A stretch of 64,000 nucleotides of DNA from Takakia lepidozioides (GCA_030704615.1 CM060731.1:60618756-60682755), one strand, 5' to 3'. Counted from the stretch's first letter, positions 11,886-23,636 are shown. Translations and numbers: made by a program. The notes: generated from the letters alone by a model not told the origin.

Positions 11886-12511
11886 TAAAAAACTGTATTC
11901 ATACATGCTCCCAATCTGGTCTCCAACTGTAGCAATTGTGCTTAATAAAATTAAACCATGGCCTCTGTCCCCTGTTCTGTAAAAAACAACAAAAAAAACA
12001 AAAAAATAAAAATAAAATTGTGTTCTGAAGTGGGTGGCCTCTGGCCCCCAACCTTGAACTCCATGGGTTAAGGATAGCTTTCGACAATATTCATGCAAGT
12101 TTGTCAAAGGGCCACACCACAAGAAACAAACAAACATGTGCAAATTTAAGATGCTGAACAAACTTGTGCACAGGGCTGCCCCTCTAATCAAGCTCATCAA
12201 AATTCGTATTCACTTCCATCTTCAAGCTTTGGAAGCTCCACCACTCAATCCCAGAACTAGGACAGCACTCGGATTTCCATCCACTGTCACCAAAGTCAGT
12301 CCAATATCACCCCTTCAGTCAAGTGCAATTATGGGCTGACTTCCAACCTATGCCGGGTAGACCCCACTATCATTTCCCATGGATATGCCACAGGAAATGC
12401 ACTCAACAGTACATCATGGTCAATACTCTCAGGAAATGATGGATGATCTGAGTAGCTACACAGATCACTGAATGAAGCAAGAAACTCGCATCTTTCCAAG
12501 AAAACATCCTT

Positions 12512-15436
12512 TCACCAGTAATCTCCACAAGAACAAATCCCATCTTCAAAGTGGTGAAAGCGGTTAGCATCCCGTACAACAATTGCTCGGCCAACAATCT
12601 TTGAGATGAATTTGGTGGAGGTGTGGCAGTCACCACACACTCGAAGATTCTTGATGAGACGGAGAGGCGTCCTAGGGGTCGTGCTGATCAGCCCAAAACC
12701 AATGGCCAGCTTCTCACTGTGGTGGCAAAGAGAAAATTCCTTTTCCTCCTCCCCCACATCATGCAATACACAGCGCGTGTCAGGCACATACCCCGCCTCC
12801 TTCATCTGCCCAGACAATCTTCTCAGCTCAGCATGGATTTCCTTAATTCTGGGATGCAACTTGTCATCTACAACGAAGGTGTGCACCCTGTTGCCAACCT
12901 CAATGCAGCAGCGACCTGGCTCCTTTCTAACCCCTCTGGCCTTCATCATTCCTCTCACCTTTGCAGTATCATCCCACCTGCCAGCTGCAGCATAGATGTT
13001 TGAGAGCAACACATAAGTCGCGGCATCCTGTTCATCCCACGTGAGGATAGATGTTGCTGCACGTTCAGCCATCTGCACATTGCCATGGATTCTGCAGGCA
13101 CCAAGCAAGGCCTTCCACACCACAGCATCTGGATTCATGGGCATTTTATTAATCAGGTCCACTGCCTCATCCAGTTGTCCCGCACGTCCAAGAAGGTCCA
13201 CCATGCAGCCAAAGTGCTTTACTGTCGGAGTGACACCATGATCTTGACTCAGGGAATCAAAGTAGCGTCTTCCTTCATTTAGTAGGCCAGCGTGGCTGCA
13301 TGCAGAGAGAACACATATAAAGGTGATACTGTCCGGCTTTAAGCCGTTCTTTTGCATTCCTTCAAATAGTTGCACGACCTCCCTATGACAACCATGCTGT
13401 GCATATCCTGCGATCATCGCGTTCCATGACACCACATCTCGTTCAGCCATACTGTGGAACACTCCCTCTGCATCCTCGATGCTCCCACATTTTGCATACA
13501 TGTCCACCAGGGCAGTGTTCAGGATCACATCTGGTACAATTCCAGCTCTGACGATGTCGCCATGCACCTCTTTGCCCTTTTCCAGGGCTGCCAGGCTGGC
13601 ACACGCACTGCAAACACACACAAATGTGATGTGGTCGGGCTTCATCCCTTCCCCCATCATTTGCTCATACGTCTCCAAAGCCTCCATCCCGCGCCCCTGC
13701 TGTGCATACCCTGCAAGCATCGCGTTCCACGACACCACACTTCGTTCAGCCATATTGTGGAACACTCCCTTTGCATCCTCGATGCTCCCACATTTGGCAT
13801 ACATGTCCACGAGGGTATTGTTCAGGATCACATCTGGTACAATTCCAGCTCTGACGATGTCGCCATGCACCTCTTTGCCCTTTTCCAGGGCTGCCAGGAT
13901 TGCACACGCACTGCAAACGCACGCAAACGTGATGTGGTCGGGCTTCACCCCTTCCCCCATCATTTGCTCATACGTCTCCAAAGACTCCATCCCGCGCCCC
14001 TGCTGTGCATACCCTGCAAGCATCGCGTTCCAGGACACCACATTTCTTTCAGCCATATTGTGGAACACTCCCTTTGCATCCTTGATGCTCCCACATTTGG
14101 CATACATGTCCACCAGGGCAGTGTTCAGGATCACATCTGGTACAATTCCAGCTCTGACGATGTCGCCATGCACCTCTTTGCCCTTTTCCAGGGCTGCCAG
14201 GCTTGCACACGCACTGCAAACGCACACAAACGTGATGCGGTCGGGCTTCACCCCTTGGCACATCATTTGCTCATACATCTCCAAAGCCTCCATCCCGCGC
14301 CCCTGCTGTGCATACCCTGCAATCATCGCGTTCCACGACACCACATCTCGTTCAGCCATACTGTCAAACACTCCCTTTGCATCCTCGATGCTCCCACATT
14401 TTGCATACATGTCCACCAGGGCAGTGTTCAGGTTCACATGTGGTACAATTCCAGCTCTGACGATGTCGCCATGCACCTCTTTGCCCTTTTCCAGGGCTGC
14501 CAGGCTTGCACACGCACTGCAAACGCACACAAACGTGATGTGGTCGGGCTTCACCCCTTCCCCCATCATTTGCTCATACGTCTCCAAAGCCTCCATCCCG
14601 CGCCCCTGCTGTGCATACCCTGCAAGCATCGCGTTCCAGGACACCACATTTCGTTCAGCCATACTGTTGAACACTCCCTTTGCATCCTCGATGCTCCCAC
14701 ATTTGGCATACATGTCCACCAGGGCAGTGTTCAGGATCACATCTGGTACAATTCCAGCTCTGACGATGTCGCCATGCACCTCTTTGCCCTTTTCCAGGGC
14801 TGCCAGGCTTGCACACGCACTGCAAACGCACACAAACGTGATGTGGTTGGGCTTCACCCCTTCCCCCATCATTTGCTCATACGTCTCCAAAGCATTCCTA
14901 CCACACCCATGCTTGGTAAATCCTGCCAACATTATATTCCACGTGATCAAAGATCGTTGAGGCATTCTGTTGAACACTTGGTGAGCATCCATGATGCTCC
15001 CGCACTTAACATACATGTTCACAAGGGTGTTGAGGAGAAAAACATTTGGCGTGAATCCAGTTTCGATAATGTGAGTGTGCACCTGCTTTCCAGCTTCCAG
15101 GCCTTTCACCTTGATGCACTTATGCAAGAGACAGACATACGTTTCTGAATCTGCTGAAATGCCTCCTTGGTTTAAAGTCTGTAGAGCCTCTTTCAGTCTG
15201 CCTGCCTCACAAAGCATCTGCACACGCCCAGAAGTGCCAGAAGAGGCATTGTGGACTCCCTCTCTTGATCCTCTTCCAGAAGCTGTGGTCATGGTTGAGG
15301 TGCCTGATTTTATAAACTGAGCCACTGCAGGTGCTGCCTTTAGCTGACCATCTACCCATGCAGGTTTCTTGTAGCTATTGATCCACAGGGAATCATAGGT
15401 AATCTTGTGCTTGAAATCTGGCCCTCTTGGATGAAT
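12512..15436 (-). CDS. PLS-class PPR-DYW editing factor fused to OSB PDF half-motif (copy A)
   Basis: One long exon runs from a splice acceptor (GTGTGGGTCCAG, cut at 15437/15436) to the stop after GDYW. It begins IHPRGPDFKHKITYDSLWIN, the second half of an OSB PDF motif, followed by a short Ala-rich linker. The first internal Met is at 15292, an alternative start. There follow a divergent PPR segment, five near-identical 101-residue L-S-P modules, E/E+ motifs and a complete DYW cytidine-deaminase domain (HSEKLA, CGDCH, terminal CSCGDYW). Such proteins bind organellar RNA and convert specific C to U. There is no stop or frameshift. No organelle targeting peptide is evident unless upstream exons supply it. 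The first-half PDF exon with matching phase lies at about 15713-15629. Confidence 0.85.
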   Translation of the reverse strand: MHPRGPDFKHKITYDSLWINSYKKPAWVDGQLKAAPAVAQFIKSGTSTMTTASGRGSREGVHNASSGTSGRVQMLCEAGRLKEALQTLNQGGISADSETYVCLLHKCIKVKGLEAGKQVHTHIIETGFTPNVFLLNTLVNMYVKCGSIMDAHQVFNRMPQRSLITWNIMLAGFTKHGCGRNALETYEQMMGEGVKPNHITFVCVCSACASLAALEKGKEVHGDIVRAGIVPDVILNTALVDMYAKCGSIEDAKGVFNSMAERNVVSWNAMLAGYAQQGRGMEALETYEQMMGEGVKPDHITFVCVCSACASLAALEKGKEVHGDIVRAGIVPHVNLNTALVDMYAKCGSIEDAKGVFDSMAERDVVSWNAMIAGYAQQGRGMEALEMYEQMMCQGVKPDRITFVCVCSACASLAALEKGKEVHGDIVRAGIVPDVILNTALVDMYAKCGSIKDAKGVFHNMAERNVVSWNAMLAGYAQQGRGMESLETYEQMMGEGVKPDHITFACVCSACAILAALEKGKEVHGDIVRAGIVPDVILNNTLVDMYAKCGSIEDAKGVFHNMAERSVVSWNAMLAGYAQQGRGMEALETYEQMMGEGMKPDHITFVCVCSACASLAALEKGKEVHGDIVRAGIVPDVILNTALVDMYAKCGSIEDAEGVFHSMAERDVVSWNAMIAGYAQHGCHREVVQLFEGMQKNGLKPDSITFICVLSACSHAGLLNEGRRYFDSLSQDHGVTPTVKHFGCMVDLLGRAGQLDEAVDLINKMPMNPDAVVWKALLGACRIHGNVQMAERAATSILTWDEQDAATYVLLSNIYAAAGRWDDTAKVRGMMKARGVRKEPGRCCIEVGNRVHTFVVDDKLHPRIKEIHAELRRLSGQMKEAGYVPDTRCVLHDVGEEEKEFSLCHHSEKLAIGFGLISTTPRTPLRLIKNLRVCGDCHTSTKFISKIVGRAIVVRDANRFHHFEDGICSCGDYW

Positions 15437-17545
15437 CTGGACCCACACTCCATCCCTGCTCCTTCAGCTAGCCATGCCTCTGCACAAATCATGCATACAT
15501 CCTTGCCTTGCTGCTAGCAGCTGACAATGACAGCCTAGATTTGTTCTAGGAAACACCCAACTCAGCTCATGACACTAGTTCCTATGCTCATTGCGTCTGC
15601 TACTCTCCGTAATCCAACAGGCATTCACCTTTTTGCCTCGATTGTCCCACCATTGACTGGGGTCCAAATCGTATTCTTTCCACAGCTTCTCCTCATCTCT
15701 GTTACCTGATTCTGTCACATTGGCAATATCATGTCAAAGTCACTCCAAACTATCAAAGGGTCACTCAACCAGCTAACTTGCAGAATTCAACATGGAAATT
15801 TAGGGCCGGTTCTGATAAGATGGAAAAACAGGGTGCAATGTGTTGAAGAAGGTACCTTCATTAGCAGTGTCTGATTTTATCAATTGTGCCGCTGCTGCTG
15901 CAGCTTCCAGTTGATCTACCCATGCAGGTTTCTTGTAGCTATTGATCCACAGGGAATCATAGGTAATCTTGTGCTTGAAATCTGGCCCTCTTGGATGAAT
16001 CTGGACCCACACTCTATTCCTGCTCCTTCAGCTATCCATGCCTCTGCACAAATCATGCATACATCCTTGCCTTGCTGCTAGCAGCTGACAATGACAGCCT
16101 AGATTTGTTCTAGGAAACACCCAACTCAACTTATCACACTAGTTCCTATGCTCAATTGCATCTGCTACTCTCTGTAATCCAACAGGCATTCACCTTTTTG
16201 CCTCGATTGTCCCACCATTGACTGGGGTCAGAAAAGTAATCATTCCACAGCTTCTCCTCCTCTCTGTTACCTGTTTCTGGATACTTTCCTGTTGTCACAT
16301 TGGCAGTATCATGTCAAAGTCACTCCAAACTATTTAAGGTTCACTCAACCAGCTAACTTGCAGAATTCAACATGAAAATTTAGGGCTGATAAGAGGGAAA
16401 AACGGGAGAGGGTGCCTTCATGAGCAGTGCCTGATTTTATCAATTGTGCCGATGCTGCTGCAGCTTCCAGTTGACCATCTACCCATGCAGGTTTCTTGTA
16501 GCTATCCTTCCATAGGGAGTCATAGGTAATCTGGAGCTTGAACTCCGGCCCTCTTGGATGAATCTGGACCCACACCCCATCCCTGCTCCTTCAGCTATCC
16601 ATGCCTCTGCACAAATCATGCATACATCCTTGCCTTGTTGCTAGCAACTGACAATGACAGCCTATTCTTCCAGCAAACACCCCAACCATACTTATCACAC
16701 TAGTTCCTATGCTGACTTGCGTCTGCTTCCAACAGTCATTCACCTTTTTGTCTCCATTGTCCCACCATTGACTGGGGTCGGAAAAGTGTTCATTACAAAG
16801 CTTCTCCTCATGTCTGTTATCTGTTTTTGGATGCTTTCCTGCTGCCACATCGGCACTTACTTGTCAAAGTCATTCCAAACCACCACAGATCCATTGCAAC
16901 ATATGGCAAATGAAAGGCTACAACTTGGATGCAGACACCATATTCAATATGCAAATTCAGGGCCGAGTCTGATGAGAGCGCAAAACGGGCTGAAATAGGT
17001 CGAAGAAGAAGGTGCCCTCACCACATTGTCCTTGACCTTGTGTCATGATCCATGGAGGATTTGACCGACCATCAAAGGACCTCTTCTGTGTGCTGCTTGT
17101 GTCTGTAGTCAGGTAATGTCGGATTGGTCTGTGGGAACCACCACGGTGCAGCTGAGCAGGCAGAGATCGAAACACGGCCTGCTAAGACCAAGCTGACTCT
17201 CCCAAGAACCTTGTAAACATCAGGACGAAAACCAAATCATGGTACTAACAGGAGCCAAGAGCCCACATTTGCAGGATGGACAAACTTCTTCACATCGTAC
17301 TTAAAAGAATAAGCCACACCTTGCGATTGCGGTTGCGACTGCGGTTGTCCCACCATCGTGAAGGATCTTTAAAAAACTCATGCCAGCTCTGCTCCGTGCT
17401 CCAAGGTAGAGGTTTGTGCTCGAAAATCCGACAGCATCAACATTTTGACAAGGTCCTTTACTGAGGGGTGCTAGTGAGCTTTCAACAACATTCATGCAAC
17501 TTGTTTTGGGCTCCATTGGGCTCTACACGATGAGCAACAACGAAC
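15437..17545 (-). repeat. Tandem array of OSB PDF-motif exon pairs (copy A)
   Basis: On the minus strand, first-half exons (DPSQWWDNxGxKK, ending AAG|GTGAATG) alternate with second-half exons (CCAG|ATTCATCC..PDFKHK..LW..KKPAWVDGQL). Second-half copies start near 16000 and 16563, and first-half copies lie near 15.63-15.71, 16.2 and 16.75-16.85 kb. A more divergent pair (FFKDPSRWWDNRSRNRNRK and PDYRHKQHTEE) lies at about 17.45-17.03 kb. The PDF motif is the C-terminal DNA-binding motif of plant organellar SSB-like OSB proteins. One second-half copy here (near 15.86 kb) ends in GAAG|GTACC, a usable 5' splice site that the other copies lack. The outermost pair is broken by a deletion after EEVL. 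Confidence 0.75.
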
Positions 17546-17588
17546 ATGTCCAGACTTACACAGATGCTAACCCAGCTTATGTTTGCAG

Positions 17589-18386
17589 TCTGGAGATTGT
17601 AGAGTGATCTCTGAAAACTATCTTTCAGATTGCTATCTACGGGATGTGTGCAGGGCGACCACAGCAGCTCCTACATTCTTTGCCCCTTACTATTTCAAGG
17701 CAGCTGACGGAAACAAGATTCGAGAATTCAATGCAGTGGATGGTGGGATCGTTGCCAATAATCCGGTAGTAATATAATCTGAACTGATAATATATTGTAC
17801 TAAATAACACGTTCCTCACTCTTTGCAAAACCGTTTTTGCAATCTTTTCATAACCTTGACTGGTGCTTAGTTCTTACCAACTCTGACTGATATTGGACTG
17901 ATGACATTATCATATCTGAGTAGTCTAGTGCCATAATCCTTGACAATACCTAAGTACATTAGTGGTTGTTGTGGTCAGGCCTTTATCTCCGTCACTGAGT
18001 TTGCTAGAGCTGAAATTGTTGAGTCCCAGCAGCGACAGGTTACCCCAAAGCTGGTAGGCATTTCTTGTTTGTTCCTTTGAGTTAATAGATTATATGTACT
18101 TGAGAAAAACAGAGAGAGTCAGTCCTGCTGCAAGGGTTCCATTATCAGCCTTCAATTTTCTTGAGTCATTTTCACCCTTGCATCAAAAAGACTCATTATG
18201 TAGGCTTCTTTCAGAATCTTTTCCTGAACTGACTGCCCAGATATCCTCCAGCACTACGAAGATCTTCTGGTCCTCTCTCTAGGTACTGGAGAGAAAGTCG
18301 TGAGTTACGACTCTAAGGAAACTTCAAGCTGGGGCATTTCATGGATTTACCACAACGGCAGTGTCCCCATATATAATCTACTGTCA
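17589..18386 (+). pseudogene. Patatin-like phospholipase, 3' remnant
   Basis: Three plausible exons remain: 17589-17765, 17979-18053 and 18252-18386. The first encodes CRATTAAPTFFAPYYF and FNAVDGGIVANNP, which carries the Asp-Gly-Gly motif of the patatin Ser-Asp catalytic dyad. The second encodes FISVTEFARAEIVESQQ and the third LLVLSLGTGEKVVSYDS, both in the family order. The N-terminal half with the oxyanion Gly-rich loop and the GxSxG nucleophile is absent. At the point where it should lie, the left arm of the inverted duplication begins (17545). The most likely reading is a lipid acyl hydrolase gene cut by the rearrangement. It lies exactly in the spacer between the two arms. Confidence 0.7.
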
Positions 18387-18872
18387 GTAGCATCCAACTC
18401 GACTACAATCTTTCGACACTCTTTCATATTCAATCCTGCCCAGAGAACCACCTTCGGATTCAGGTCGTTATTTGAAACGGGCCATCAACATTGCAGAGTT
18501 CCTCCTCCATCGGCCAAAACTGGAACCTTCGCGAAAAACCTTAGCTTGGGTTTTCGCCTTCTTGCCCGGGCAGCAGCCCGACAAATACTTGGAAATACGT
18601 TACGTACTTATTGATATACGGAACGTATACATAGGCAGGTAGCCCGGGACCCTAGGCCCGGGCCTAGGCTGTAGAATCTTCTTAGGTATGTATCCTAGGC
18701 TACATAGATTCTTCACATACCCCAGGCCCGGAACCCCGGGACACGGGATATTCTAGGAATCTACCCCGGGATATTGGAGTCTTCCCGGGGCCTGGGGTTA
18801 CTTTGGAAGACCACAGTAGTATCCTTGTTGAAGTTCGGTAAAAGCACACGTTTTCTTGAGCAGAGTTTGGAG
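18387..18872. other. Rest of the inverted-duplication spacer
   Basis: Follows the patatin remnant. 18.63-18.80 kb is GC-rich with repeated CCCGGG and GGCCTAGG-type palindromic words (CCCGGGACCCTAGGCCCGGG, CCTAGGCT), so it could form local hairpins. No coding frame is recognised. Confidence 0.4.
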
Positions 18873-20408
18873 TTCGTTGTTGCTCATCGTGTAGAGCCCA
18901 ATGGAGCCCAAAACAAGTTGCATGAATGTTGTTGAAAGCTCACTAGCACCCCTCAGTAAAAGACCTTGTCAAAATGTTGATGCTGTCGGATTTTCGAGCA
19001 CAAACCTCTACCTTGGAGCACGGAGCAGAGCTGGCATGAGTTTTTTAAAGATCCTTCACGATGGTGGGACAACCGCAGTCGCAACCGCAATCGCAAGGTG
19101 TGGCTTACTCTTTTAAGTACGATGTGAAGAAGTTTGTCCATCCTGCAAATGTGGGCTCTTGGCTCCTGTTAGTACCACGATTTGGTATTCTTCCTGATGT
19201 TTACAAGGTTCTTGGGAGAGTGAGCTTGGTCTTAGCAGGCCGTTTTTCGATCTCTGCCTGCTCAGCTGCACCGTGGTGGTTCTCACAGACCAATCCGACA
19301 TTACCTGACTACAGACACAAGCAGCACACAGAAGAGGTCCTTTTGGGTTGATGGTCGGTCAAATCCTCCATGGGTCATGACACAAGGTCAGGGACAATAT
19401 GGTGAGGGCACCTTCTGCTTCGACCTATTTCAGCCTGTTTTGCCCTCTCATCAGACTCGGCCCTGAGTTTGCATATTGAATTCTGTAAGTTAGCTCGTTG
19501 GGTGGATCTTGTGGTGTTTGGAGTGAAAGTTACTGCCGATGTGGCAGCGGGAAAGTATCCAAAAACAGATAACAGAGAAGAAGAGAATCTTTGGAATGAA
19601 CACTTTTCCGACCCCAGTCAATGGTGGGACAATGGAGACCAAAAGGTGAATGCCTGTTGGAAGCAGACGCAAGTCAGCATAGGAACTAGTGTGATAAGTA
19701 TGGTTGGGGTGTTTGCTGGAAGAATTATAGGCTGTCATTGTCAGTTGCTAGCAACAAGGCAAGGATGTATGCATGATTTGTGCAGAGGCATGAATAGCTG
19801 AAGGAGCAGGGATAGAGTGTGGGTCCAGATTCATCCAGGAGGGCCAGATTTCAAGCTCCAGATTACCTATGATTCCCTGTGGAAGGGATAGCTACAAGAA
19901 ACCTGCATGGGTACATAGTCAACTGGACGCCGCAGCAGCAGCGGCACCACAATTGATAAAATCAGGCACTGCTAATGAAGGCACCTTCTTCAACACATTT
20001 CACCCTGATTTTCCCTCTTATCAGAACCGGCCCAAAATTTCCATGTTGAATTCTGCAAGTTAGCTGGTTGAGTGAATCTAGTTTGGAGTGACTTTGACAT
20101 GGTACTGCCAATGACAACAGGAAAATATCGAAAAACAGGTAACAGAGATGACGAGAAACTGTGGAATGAATACTTTTCTGACCCCAGTCAATGGTGGGAC
20201 AACCGAGGCAAAAAGGTGAATGGCTGTTAGACTACAGAGAGTAGCAGACGCAATTCAGCATAGGAACTAGTGTGATAAGCTGAGTTGGGTGTTTCCTAGA
20301 ACAAATCTAGGCTGTCATTGTCAGCTGCTAGCAGCAAGGCAAGGATGTATGCATGATTTGTGCAGAGGCATGGATACCTGAAGGAGCAGGGATAGAGTGT
20401 GGGTCCAG
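18873..20408 (+). repeat. Tandem array of OSB PDF-motif exon pairs (copy B)
   Basis: Order: divergent first half (18999-19097, HEFFKDPSRWWDNRSRNRNRK), its second half from 19289 (NPTLPDYRHKQHTEE, then one extra T shifts the frame before the expected LWVDGRSNPPWI), first half ending 19645 (DPSQWWDNGDQK), second half from 19829 (an extra G in GTGGAAGGGATAG breaks it), and first half 20121-20215 (EYFSDPSQWWDNRGKK). The last ends in phase 0 at AAG|GTGAATGG and can join in frame to the PPR exon at 20409. The 19.5-kb copy has lost the AG acceptor seen at the same place in the third copy. So the array is partly decayed, but the pair adjoining the PPR is intact. Confidence 0.75.
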
Positions 20409-23400
20409 ATTCATCCAAGAGGGCCAGATTTCAAGCACAAGATTACCTATGGTTCCCTGTGGATCAATTGCTACAAGAAACCTGCATGGGCAGATGGTCA
20501 ACTAAAGGCAGCAGCTGCAGCGGCACAGTTGATAAACTCAGGCACCTCAACCATGACCACAGCTTCTGGAAGAGGATCAAGAGAGGCAGTCCACAATGCC
20601 TCTTCTGGCACTTCTGGGCATGTGCAGATGCTTTCTGCGGCAGGCAGACTGAAAGAGGCTCTACAGACTTTAAACCAAGGAGGCATTTCAGCAGATTCAG
20701 AAATGTATGTCTGTCTCTTGCATAAGTGCATCAAGGTGAAAGGCCTGGAAGCTGGAAAGCAGGTGCACACTCACATTATTCAAAGTGGATTCACGCCAAA
20801 TGTTTTTCTCCTCAACACCCTTGTCAACATGTATGTTAAGTGTGGGAGCATCATGGATGCTCACCAAGTGTTCAACAGAATGCCTCAACGATCTTTGATC
20901 ACGTGGAATATAATGTTGGCAGGATTTACCAAGCATGGGTGTGGTAGGAATGCTTTGGAGACGTATGAGCAAATGATGGGGGAAGGGGTGAAGCCCAACC
21001 ACGTCACGTTTGTGTGCGTTTGCAGTGCGTGTGCAAGCCTGGCAGCCCTGGAAAAGGGCAAAGAGGTGCATGGCGACATCGTCAGAGCTGGAATTGTACC
21101 AGATGTGATCCTGAACACTGCCCTGGTGGACATGTATGCCAAATGTGGGAGCATCGAGGATGCAAAGGGAGTGTTCAATAATATGGCTGAACGAAATGTG
21201 GTGTCGTGGAGTGCGATGCTTGCAGGGTATGCACAGCAGGGGCGCGGGATGGAGGCTTTGGAGACGTATGAGCAAATGATGTGCGAAGGGGTGAAGCCCG
21301 ACCGCATCACGTTTGTGTGCGTTTGCAGTGCGTGTGCGAGCCTGGCAGCCCTGGAAAAGGGCAAAGAGGTGCATGGCGACATCGTCAGAGCTGGAATTGT
21401 ACCAGATGTGATTCTGAACACTGCCCTGGTGGACATGTATGCCAAATGTGGGAGCATCGAGGATGCAAAGGGAGTGTTCGACAGTATGGCTGAACGAGAT
21501 GTGGTGTCGTGGAACGCGATGCTTGCAGGGTATGCAAAGCAGGGGCGCGGGATGGAGGCTTTGGAGACGTATGAGCAAATGATGGGGGAAAGGGTGAAGC
21601 CCAACCACATCACGTTTGTGTGCGTTTGCAGTGCGTGTGCAAGCCTGGCAGCCCTGGAAAAGGGCAAAGAGGTGCATGGCGACATCGTCAGAGCTGGAAT
21701 TGTACCACATGTGATCCTGAACACTGCCCTGGTGGACATGTATGCAAAATGTGGGAGCATCGAGGATGCAAAGGGAGTGTTCGACAGTATGGCTGAACGA
21801 GATGTGGTGTCGTGGAGTGCAATGCTTGCAGGGTATGCAAAGCAGGGGCGCGGGATGGAGGCTTTAGAGACGTATGAGCAAATGACGTGTCAAGGGGTGA
21901 AGCCCGACCGCATCACGTTTGTGTGCGTTTGCAGTGCGTGTGCAAGCCTGGCAGCCCTGGAAAAGGGCAAAGAGGTGCATGGCGACATCGTCAGTGCTGG
22001 AATTGTACCAGATGTGATCCTGAACACTGCCCTGGTGGACATGTATGCCAAATGCGGGAGCATCAAGGATGCAAAGGGAGTGTTCGACAGTATGGCTGAA
22101 CGAGATGTGGTGTCTTGGAACGCGATGATTGCCGGGTATGCACAGCAGGGGCGCGGGATGGAGGCTTTGGAGACGTATGAGCAAATGATGGGGGAAGGGG
22201 TGAATCCCGACCACATCACGTTTGTGTGCGTTTGCAGTGCGTGTGCAATCCTGGCAGCCCTGGAAAAGGGCAAAGAGGTGCATGGCGACATCGTCAGAGC
22301 TGGAATTGTACCAGATGTGATCCTGAACAATACCCTCGTGGACATGTATGCCAAATGTGGGAGCATCGAGGATGCAAAGAGAGTGTTCCACAATATGGCT
22401 GAACGAAATGTGGTGTCGTGGAATGCGATGCTTGCAGGGTATGCACAGCAGGGGCGTGGGATGGAGACTTTGGAGACGTATGAGCAAATGATGGGGGAAG
22501 GGGTGCAGCCGGACCACATCACGTTTGTGTGCGTTTGCAGTGCGTGTGCAAGCCTGGCAGCCCTGGAAAAGGGCAAAGAGGTACATGGCGACATCGTCAG
22601 AGCTGGAATTGTACCATCTGTGATTCTGAACACTGCCCTCGTGGACATGTATGCAAAATGTGGGAGCATCGAGGATGCAGAGGGAGTGTTCGACAGTATG
22701 GCTGAACGAGATGTGGTGTCATGGAACGCGATGATCGCAGGATATGCACAGCATGGTTGTCATAGGGAGGTCGTGCAACTATTTGAAGGAATGCAAAAGA
22801 ACGGCTTGAAGCCGGACAGTATCACCTTTATATGTGTTCTCTCTGCATGCAGCCACGCTGGCCTACTGAATGAAGGAAGACGCTACTTTGATTCCCTGAG
22901 TCAAGATCATGGTGTCACTCCAACAGTAAAGCACTTTGGCTGCATGGTGGACCTTCTTGGACGTGCGGGACAACTGGATGAGGCAGTGGACCTGATTAAT
23001 AAAATGCCTATGAATCCAGATGCTGTGGTGTGGAAGGCCTTGCTTGGTGCCTGCAGAATCCATGGCAATGTGGAGATGGCTGAACGTGCAGCAACATCCA
23101 TCCTCACATGGGATGAACAGGATGCCGCGACTTATGTGTTGCTCTCAAACATCTATGCTGCAGCTGGCAGGTGGGATGATACTGCAAAGGTGAGAAGAAT
23201 GATGAAGGTCAGAGGGGTTAGAAAGGAGCCAGGTCGCTGCTGCATTGAGGTTGGCAACAGGGTGCACACCTTCGTTGTAGATGACAAGTTGCATCCCAGA
23301 ATTAAGGAAATCCACGCTGAGCTGAGAAGATTGTCTGGGCAGATGAATGAGGCGGGGTATGTGCCTGACACGCGCTTTGTATTGCATGATGTGGGGGAGG

Positions 23401-23636
23401 AGGAAAAGGAATTTTCTCTTTGCCACCACAGTGAGAAGTTGGCCATTGGTTTTGGGCTGATCAGCACGACCCCTAGGACGCCTCTCCGTCTCATCAAGAA
23501 TCTTCGAGTGTGTGGTGACTGCCACACCTCCACCAAATTCATCTCAAAGATTGTTGGCCGAACAATTGTTGTACGGGACGCTAACCGCTTTCACCACTTT
23601 GAAGATGGGATTTGTTCTTGTGGGGATTACTGGTGA
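20409..23636 (+). CDS. PLS-class PPR-DYW editing factor fused to OSB PDF half-motif (copy B)
   Basis: Same architecture as the 12.5-kb copy but with six near-identical 101-residue modules instead of five. The exon opens after GTGTGGGTCCAG with IHPRGPDFKHKITYGSLWIN, and an internal Met (20553) is an alternative start. The C-terminus carries the full DYW domain: HSEKLAIGFGLI (zinc and catalytic Glu), CGDCHTSTKF, and terminal CSCGDYW. Modules differ mostly at PPR-code residues: the fifth residue of the S motif is Asn or Ser, the last residue of the S motif Asp or Asn, the fifth residue of the L motif Thr or Asn, and the last residue of the P motif Asp, His or Ser. Expected role: sequence-specific C-to-U RNA editing in plastid or mitochondrion. 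The frame is intact throughout. Confidence 0.86.
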   Translation: MHPRGPDFKHKITYGSLWINCYKKPAWADGQLKAAAAAAQLINSGTSTMTTASGRGSREAVHNASSGTSGHVQMLSAAGRLKEALQTLNQGGISADSEMYVCLLHKCIKVKGLEAGKQVHTHIIQSGFTPNVFLLNTLVNMYVKCGSIMDAHQVFNRMPQRSLITWNIMLAGFTKHGCGRNALETYEQMMGEGVKPNHVTFVCVCSACASLAALEKGKEVHGDIVRAGIVPDVILNTALVDMYAKCGSIEDAKGVFNNMAERNVVSWSAMLAGYAQQGRGMEALETYEQMMCEGVKPDRITFVCVCSACASLAALEKGKEVHGDIVRAGIVPDVILNTALVDMYAKCGSIEDAKGVFDSMAERDVVSWNAMLAGYAKQGRGMEALETYEQMMGERVKPNHITFVCVCSACASLAALEKGKEVHGDIVRAGIVPHVILNTALVDMYAKCGSIEDAKGVFDSMAERDVVSWSAMLAGYAKQGRGMEALETYEQMTCQGVKPDRITFVCVCSACASLAALEKGKEVHGDIVSAGIVPDVILNTALVDMYAKCGSIKDAKGVFDSMAERDVVSWNAMIAGYAQQGRGMEALETYEQMMGEGVNPDHITFVCVCSACAILAALEKGKEVHGDIVRAGIVPDVILNNTLVDMYAKCGSIEDAKRVFHNMAERNVVSWNAMLAGYAQQGRGMETLETYEQMMGEGVQPDHITFVCVCSACASLAALEKGKEVHGDIVRAGIVPSVILNTALVDMYAKCGSIEDAEGVFDSMAERDVVSWNAMIAGYAQHGCHREVVQLFEGMQKNGLKPDSITFICVLSACSHAGLLNEGRRYFDSLSQDHGVTPTVKHFGCMVDLLGRAGQLDEAVDLINKMPMNPDAVVWKALLGACRIHGNVEMAERAATSILTWDEQDAATYVLLSNIYAAAGRWDDTAKVRRMMKVRGVRKEPGRCCIEVGNRVHTFVVDDKLHPRIKEIHAELRRLSGQMNEAGYVPDTRFVLHDVGEEEKEFSLCHHSEKLAIGFGLISTTPRTPLRLIKNLRVCGDCHTSTKFISKIVGRTIVVRDANRFHHFEDGICSCGDYW

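Larger units (their letters stand above)
11905..17545. repeat. Left arm of a large inverted duplication
   Basis: This arm matches 18873-24305 in reverse complement from the centre outward: ATG-proximal leader, divergent PDF exon pair, tandem PDF exon pairs, PPR-DYW exon, and about 600 bases 3' of the stop codon. The inner end is where ACGATGAGCAACAACGAAC stops matching (about 17545). The outer end is near the ACAATTGCTACAGTTGGAGA complement at about 11905. The left arm has one PPR module fewer than the right arm but one PDF exon pair more. Confidence 0.9.

Noticed and set aside
13454-15148. Long open frame (564 codons) antisense to PPR copy A, and similar ones at 20697-21760, 21864-22669 and 44645-46456
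   Set aside because: They are shadows: the 303-bp module length is a multiple of three, so one stop-free antisense frame in a module stays open through all modules.
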